Notes under the pieces: model-generated
Database searches by the model: none
Seen by the model: the letters and a program-made list of their open reading frames with translations, nothing else
What the model was told of the DNA's origin: nothing
In this document: piece after piece, positions 6,170 through 9,132 of the stretch
Layout of the letters: each line of letters opens with the position of its first letter
How positions within the stretch are numbered: the first letter of the stretch is position 1
Translations under genes and position numbers: made by a program
Source of the DNA: a bacterium
Lineage (GTDB): Bacteria > JAMCPX01
Length of the DNA stretch: 9,132 bases
Reading direction: 5' to 3'
Assembly: GCA_027364825.1 (NCBI GenBank)
Contig: DAHXOM010000238.1
Span: forward strand, 1-9,132

Positions 6170-7133
6170 TGTCCTCAAAGAGGCAAAAAAAGTATTGAAA
6201 ACAGAAGCGGACAGCGTCTACAGGCTCATAAACCATATCGACCGGCAATTCTTGCTGGCGGTGGATACCATCCTGGCCACAAAAGGCAAGGTGGTCATAA
6301 CGGGCATAGGGAAATCAGGGCTCGTGGGACAGAAGATAGCATCGACGATGACGAGCACCGGCACCCCCGCTTACTACCTGCATCCGTCAGAGGGGGCACA
6401 CGGGGATCTCGGTATCCTGGGTAAGGACGACGTCCTGATCGCCCTGTCGAACAGCGGGGAATCGGAAGAGGTCTTAAACATCATCCCCTTTGTCAGAAGA
6501 CTCGGCATAAAGCTCATAGCGATCGTGGGCAACAGGACTTCGACGCTTGCAAAAGGTGCGGACATCCTGATTCACGTACCCGTAGAAAAAGAGGCATGTC
6601 CCTTTGGTCTTGCGCCGACGGCCAGCACGACGGCAGAGCTTGCAATAGGCGACGCTATCGCAGTTACCCTGCTTCTGAAAAGGGGGTTCACCAAGAACGA
6701 TTTTGCCATGTTTCATCCGGGCGGATCGCTCGGAAAAAAGCTCCTCACCAGGGTGGAAAACCTCATGCATACCGGAGACGAAATACCCTCTGTTTCTACA
6801 AGCGCAACAATGAAGGACGTACTGGTCGAGATCACATCGAAACGCATGGGACTGACCGGCGTTTATGATGCTCGGCAAAGGCTTGCAGGCATCATAACGG
6901 ACGGCGATCTCAGAAGGGCACTCGAACGGTATCCGGATTTACTGGAAAAAACAGCCTCAGAGATCATGACACGAAACCCGAAACGAATAGAAAAGACCGC
7001 ACTCGCGGTAAAGGCCCTGAATATTATGGAAACATACGCTATTACGTCCCTGTTCGTAACCAGGAACGGCCGTATGGACAAGCCCATCGGCATAATCCAC
7101 CTCCACGATATGCTGAAGGCAGGGATCGTGTAG
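6147..7133 (+). CDS. kdsD: Arabinose-5-phosphate isomerase (KdsD/KpsF family, SIS + two CBS domains)
   Basis: The enzyme converts ribulose-5-phosphate to arabinose-5-phosphate, the first committed step toward Kdo. The 328 residues fit the family well. The N-terminal SIS domain (~35-180) contains TGIGKSGLV (52-60), STGTPAYYLHPSEGAHGDLG (70-89) with His85 as the likely active-site histidine, and SNSGESEEV (101-109); Asp169 and His190 in MFHPGGSLGKKLL complete the conserved polar residues. Two CBS domains follow (~205-265 and ~270-328), including IITDGDLRR. ATG 6147 lies inside the kdsA end, with AAGGTGA (6137-6143) 3 bases upstream. It could equally be labelled kpsF or gutQ by family, but the flanking kdsA and kdsC support the LPS enzyme. 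Confidence 0.95.
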   Translation: MKSLKKIDVLKEAKKVLKTEADSVYRLINHIDRQFLLAVDTILATKGKVVITGIGKSGLVGQKIASTMTSTGTPAYYLHPSEGAHGDLGILGKDDVLIALSNSGESEEVLNIIPFVRRLGIKLIAIVGNRTSTLAKGADILIHVPVEKEACPFGLAPTASTTAELAIGDAIAVTLLLKRGFTKNDFAMFHPGGSLGKKLLTRVENLMHTGDEIPSVSTSATMKDVLVEITSKRMGLTGVYDARQRLAGIITDGDLRRALERYPDLLEKTASEIMTRNPKRIEKTALAVKALNIMETYAITSLFVTRNGRMDKPIGIIHLHDMLKAGIV

Positions 7134-7148
7134 CGACCCAGGAATACC

Positions 7149-7664
7149 ATGAAAATAACAAAAAAAGAGCTGATAAACAAACTAAAATATATAAAATTCC
7201 TTATCCTCGATGTTGACGGCGTGCTGACGGACGGCAAGCTCATCTACAACAGCGACGGCATAGAGTTGAAGGCCTTTGACGTCAAGGACGGTTACGGACT
7301 CGTGCGCCTGAAACAATCCGGCGTCAGGCTCGGCATCATAACGGCAAAGTCCTCGAGTATCGTCGAAACAAGGGCCAAAGACCTCGGTATCGATGCCCTG
7401 TACCAGAATGCCGGCAACAAGCTTACGGCTTACAACGATATAAAGGCGAAGTATAGCATCACCGATGATGAGATAGCATACATCGGCGATGATGTGCCTG
7501 ACCTTGTTGTACTGCGGCAGACCGGAGTACCGATAGCGGTGCACGATGCCGTAGAAGCAGTAAAAAAGACAGCCGTTTACATCACAAAAAAATGCGGCGG
7601 CAACGGGGCTGTGAGAGAGGTTGCAGAGATTATCTTGCAGGCAAAGGGCACCCCGTTGTCATGA
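7149..7664 (+). CDS. kdsC: Kdo-8-phosphate phosphatase (HAD superfamily)
   Basis: KdsC removes the phosphate from Kdo-8-phosphate to give Kdo. The 171-residue cap-less HAD protein has the usual length. Catalytic motif I is LILDVDGVLTDG with Asp21 (nucleophile) and Asp23 (acid/base); motif II is Thr65 in IITAKSS; motif III Lys91 follows NAGN; motif IV is GDDVPDL with Asp114/Asp115. Family members normally read ITGR at motif II, so Ala66-Lys67 here is unusual, although the Thr is kept. AGGAA (7140-7144) lies 4 bases before the ATG, and the gene begins 15 bases after kdsD. Its stop overlaps an ATG that opens a tiny ORF (see findings). It is the fourth enzyme of the CMP-Kdo route in this operon. 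Confidence 0.95.
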   Translation: MKITKKELINKLKYIKFLILDVDGVLTDGKLIYNSDGIELKAFDVKDGYGLVRLKQSGVRLGIITAKSSSIVETRAKDLGIDALYQNAGNKLTAYNDIKAKYSITDDEIAYIGDDVPDLVVLRQTGVPIAVHDAVEAVKKTAVYITKKCGGNGAVREVAEIILQAKGTPLS

Positions 7665-7719
7665 GGGAAAAGATTGCGCCGTGAGCAATAAATCTCCGTC
7701 GAACAGGGTCAAATAACCC
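7665..7719 (+). other. Short spacer with stop/start-overlapping mini-ORFs
   Basis: An ATG overlapping the kdsC stop (ATGA, 7661-7664) opens an 8-codon ORF (MREKIAP, stop 7682-7684). That stop overlaps a GTG at 7681 (GTGA) opening a 12-codon ORF ending TAA at 7714-7716, one codon before and in frame with the acyltransferase ATG at 7720. These could relay ribosomes through the gap. No strong ribosome site is seen, and expression is unproven. Confidence 0.3.
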
Positions 7720-8631
7720 ATGAGAACAAGGCAGAAGATTGCACGGACGCTGGTCTACCATGGAACGAATGCCGTCCTGTTTTTTTTCCGGCTGTTTCCT
7801 CTCAGTTTCGATACGTGGCTCGGTGCGAGACTCGGAAGGCTTGCATATCATGTTCTGAAAAATGAGAGAGAAAAGGGCATCAGCAACCTGCTGAAAGCTT
7901 TCCCCGGCAAGGACAGACTATGGGCACGGCAGCAGCTCAAAAAAAGCTTTGAAGGCTTCGGCAGAAGTATCATGGAATTGGTCAAACTGGACACCATCGT
8001 CAGACACATCGATGATTATATACATGTCGAGAACTTTGACGCCTTTGAACAGGCACTGGTAAAAGGGAAAGGCATCCTCTGGATCACAGGACACATCGGC
8101 AACTGGGAACTCATGCCTGTGTACTTCGCTCAGAAGGGATATGAAACGTACGTCGTTGCAAAACAATTGTACGACCCGAGAATGGACGGTCTTATCAACG
8201 GATTACGGGAGAAATACGGAGTACACCCTGTGCTCAGGGGCAGTGAAGGCTCGGGGAAAAAGATACTCAGGGCACTGAGATCCAATGCAATACTCGGTAT
8301 GCTGATAGATCAGGACACGGACGTCCAGGGCGTTTTTGTCAACTTTTTCGGCGACAAGGCCTTTACACCGCGGGGGGCAGCCGACCTTGCCCTGAAAGCC
8401 GGGGCCGGCATTGTTGCAGGCTTTATCACCAGGACGGATTCCGGACACCATGTCATAACGCTCCACAACCTCATTGTTCCTTTAAAAACTTCAAATTATG
8501 AGGACGATGTTGCAGCATTGACCCAGGCCATGACTATCGCAATCGAGCAGCACATACGGCAGCACCCGTCCGACTGGGTATGGATGCACTCGCGATGGGC
8601 GAAACGGCCTCCGGCAGAGAGCTCCCATTAA
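7720..8631 (+). CDS. LpxL/HtrB-family lipid A biosynthesis (lauroyl-type) acyltransferase
   Basis: Members of this inner-membrane family add a secondary acyl chain to the lipid A precursor from acyl-ACP, often after Kdo has been attached. The 303-residue length is typical. A hydrophobic N-terminal segment (~residues 13-30) would anchor it. The catalytic HX4E motif is His125 to Glu130 in ITGHIGNWEL; later family features are LIDQDTD (195-201), FFGDKAFTPRGAADLALKAGA (210-229, the substrate-loop region) and the C-terminal HPSDWVWMHSRWAKRP (282-297). An in-frame TAA one codon upstream fixes the start at or after 7720; the ribosome site is weak (AGGG about 12 bases upstream). It follows kdsC by 55 bases and is probably the last gene of the operon. 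Chain specificity (LpxL, LpxM or other) cannot be told from sequence, so no symbol is given. Confidence 0.9.
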   Translation: MRTRQKIARTLVYHGTNAVLFFFRLFPLSFDTWLGARLGRLAYHVLKNEREKGISNLLKAFPGKDRLWARQQLKKSFEGFGRSIMELVKLDTIVRHIDDYIHVENFDAFEQALVKGKGILWITGHIGNWELMPVYFAQKGYETYVVAKQLYDPRMDGLINGLREKYGVHPVLRGSEGSGKKILRALRSNAILGMLIDQDTDVQGVFVNFFGDKAFTPRGAADLALKAGAGIVAGFITRTDSGHHVITLHNLIVPLKTSNYEDDVAALTQAMTIAIEQHIRQHPSDWVWMHSRWAKRPPAESSH

Positions 8632-8766
8632 CCCAAAAAAGCATTTGAAAATAAAGAAGTTTGTGCAGTGAGTGATAAGCCTGTGTCTCCGCCTGAGACG
8701 GATCAGTCCTTTGGCTGAAAACAATGGTATTCTTCGAATATGAACAATAAAGGAATATTATTATCC

Positions 8767-8846
8767 TGTCATTGCGAGCCGCCTTTGGCGGAGAAGCAAT
8801 CCCTATGCCTTTAGATTGCCTCGTCGTTCCACTCCTCGCAATGACA
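8767..8846. repeat. Dispersed palindromic element with 12-base perfect terminal inverted repeats
   Basis: TGTCATTGCGAG (8767-8778) and CTCGCAATGACA (8835-8846) are exact reverse complements. Inside, GCAATC (8796-8801) pairs with GATTGC (8814-8819), giving a nested 80-base palindrome, and the left arm contains its own perfect hairpin CCGCC-TTT-GGCGG (8779-8791). The element is non-coding with no transposase. It matches a repeat style (CATTGCGAG..AAGCAATC..GATTGC..CTCGCAATGAC) that I recognise as recurring between genes in Desulfobacterota, Nitrospirota and other environmental genomes. Its mode of spread is unknown to me. Confidence 0.75.
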
Positions 8847-8872
8847 AACGTACCGTGGACTTCGAGCGGCTT

Positions 8873-8899
8873 AAACCGTTTAAACTGTTTAAATAGTTA
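8873..8899. repeat. Three 9-base tandem units, AAAC(C/T)GTTT-like
   Basis: AAACCGTTT, AAACTGTTT and AAATAGTTA follow one another directly; the last is degenerate. CTTAA (8870-8874) and TTAAG (8897-8901) close the array as inverted ends, and GTTTAAAC (8878-8885) is a palindrome. No function is evident; it may be part of the surrounding repeat mosaic. Confidence 0.5.
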
Positions 8900-8917
8900 A
8901 GAAGGTGGATCGCACGC

Positions 8918-8932
8918 CCCTTTACTAAAGGG
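8918..8932. repeat. Hairpin CCCTTT-ACT-AAAGGG, degenerate dispersed repeat
   Basis: A perfect 6-base stem with an ACT loop, followed by TGGATTAAG. It resembles the dispersed CCCTTTACTAAAGGGGGATT-type repeat common in environmental proteobacterial genomes. Without a following T-run it is unlikely to be an intrinsic terminator. Confidence 0.45.
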
Positions 8933-9132
8933 TGGATTAAGCAGATCGCAGAATTGATCTTCACCAGAAAAGAATCCGCCTGAGGAAGAGAATGACCAGA
9001 CTTTCCTATTATATTTTTCGGGTTAAAAAGTAGTTCTTTATCTTTATAAGTTGTGATAAATAAATACAGTAATGTTCACGTTGAACTTTTGGAAATGAAT
9101 AATGATATGGTACAAATCAAATGAATATATAT

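Larger units (their letters stand above)
8632..9132. other. 500-base region without a convincing gene, rich in palindromes and repeats
   Basis: No credible ORF lies downstream of the acyltransferase. The stretch holds a GTCTC-CGCCT-GAGAC hairpin (8685-8699), an imperfect CAGTCC-TTT-GGCTG hairpin (8704-8717), the long palindromic element at 8767-8846, 9-base tandem units (8873-8899), a CCCTTT-ACT-AAAGGG hairpin (8918-8932) and a second copy of TCCGCCTGAG (8688-8697 and 8975-8984). None has a T-run typical of an intrinsic terminator. From about 9000 the sequence is very AT-rich; GTTCA-CGT-TGAAC (9074-9086) could be an operator. A possible gene start exists at ATG 9102 with GGAA 7 bases before it, open to the window edge (about 10 codons), too short to call. 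Confidence 0.55.

Noticed and set aside
8685..8717. Intrinsic terminator of the Kdo operon
   Set aside because: The stems are short and followed by GGATC or AAAACAA rather than a T-run on the plus strand.
8632..9132. CRISPR array or toxin-antitoxin locus in the terminal non-coding region
   Set aside because: The repeats are palindromic and dissimilar or only 9 bases long, with no regular spacers, and no pair of small coding genes is visible.
9102..9132. Start of a further plus-strand gene (ATG 9102 with GGAA 7 bases upstream)
   Set aside because: Only about ten codons are visible before the window ends, too few to support a gene call.

Overview
The window reads as a chromosomal segment of a Gram-negative (LPS-making) bacterium. 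The evidence is a complete CMP-Kdo pathway plus a lipid A acyltransferase. Moderate base composition in the genes, frequent ATA (Ile) and AGG (Arg) codons, an archaeal-type phosphoglycerate mutase, the order kdsB-pyrG-kdsA-kdsD-kdsC, and several dispersed palindromic repeats (CCCCTCT..AGAGGGG, ATTCC..GGAAT, TGTCATTGCGAG..CTCGCAATGACA) together suggest Desulfobacterota or Nitrospirota. The placement is inferred from gene content and style, not from a search.

Layout. Positions 3-257 (+) hold the C-terminal end of a DUF559 (endonuclease-fold) protein cut by the window edge; its last codons run through a palindromic repeat. Positions 258-459 are non-coding and carry a second repeat-type hairpin. 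A minus-strand block follows: a GT2-type glycosyltransferase (2821-1943), a tRNA-Leu(CAA) gene (1829-1746) and apgM (1662-460). A 150-bp divergent intergenic region (2822-2971) separates this block from a tight plus-strand operon: kdsB (2972-3730), pyrG (3727-5331), kdsA (5336-6169), kdsD (6147-7133), kdsC (7149-7664) and an LpxL/HtrB-family acyltransferase (7720-8631). The last 500 bases have no convincing gene and hold a mosaic of palindromic and tandem repeats.

How the genes work together. KdsD makes arabinose-5-phosphate from ribulose-5-phosphate. KdsA condenses it with phosphoenolpyruvate to Kdo-8-phosphate, KdsC dephosphorylates this, and KdsB activates Kdo with CTP. PyrG, which makes CTP, sits inside the operon next to its consumer. 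The acyltransferase acts later in the same route, adding acyl chains to the lipid A precursor, in many bacteria after Kdo has been attached. ApgM, on the other strand, interconverts 3- and 2-phosphoglycerate, one step before the PEP that KdsA uses. Genes overlap by 4 and 23 bases or lie 4-55 bases apart, which implies one transcript with translational coupling.

Most of the coding content is conserved core metabolism. The points worth a second look are a sigma70-like promoter placed so that the kdsB message would start at its own ATG (leaderless), a chain of tiny stop/start-overlapping ORFs between kdsC and the acyltransferase, a metal-dependent-type KdsA, an altered HAD motif in KdsC, a glycosyltransferase with GpgS-like features near a phosphoglycerate mutase, and the repeat mosaics at both ends. 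I found no CRISPR array, transposase, phage gene or evidence of an undescribed multi-gene system.
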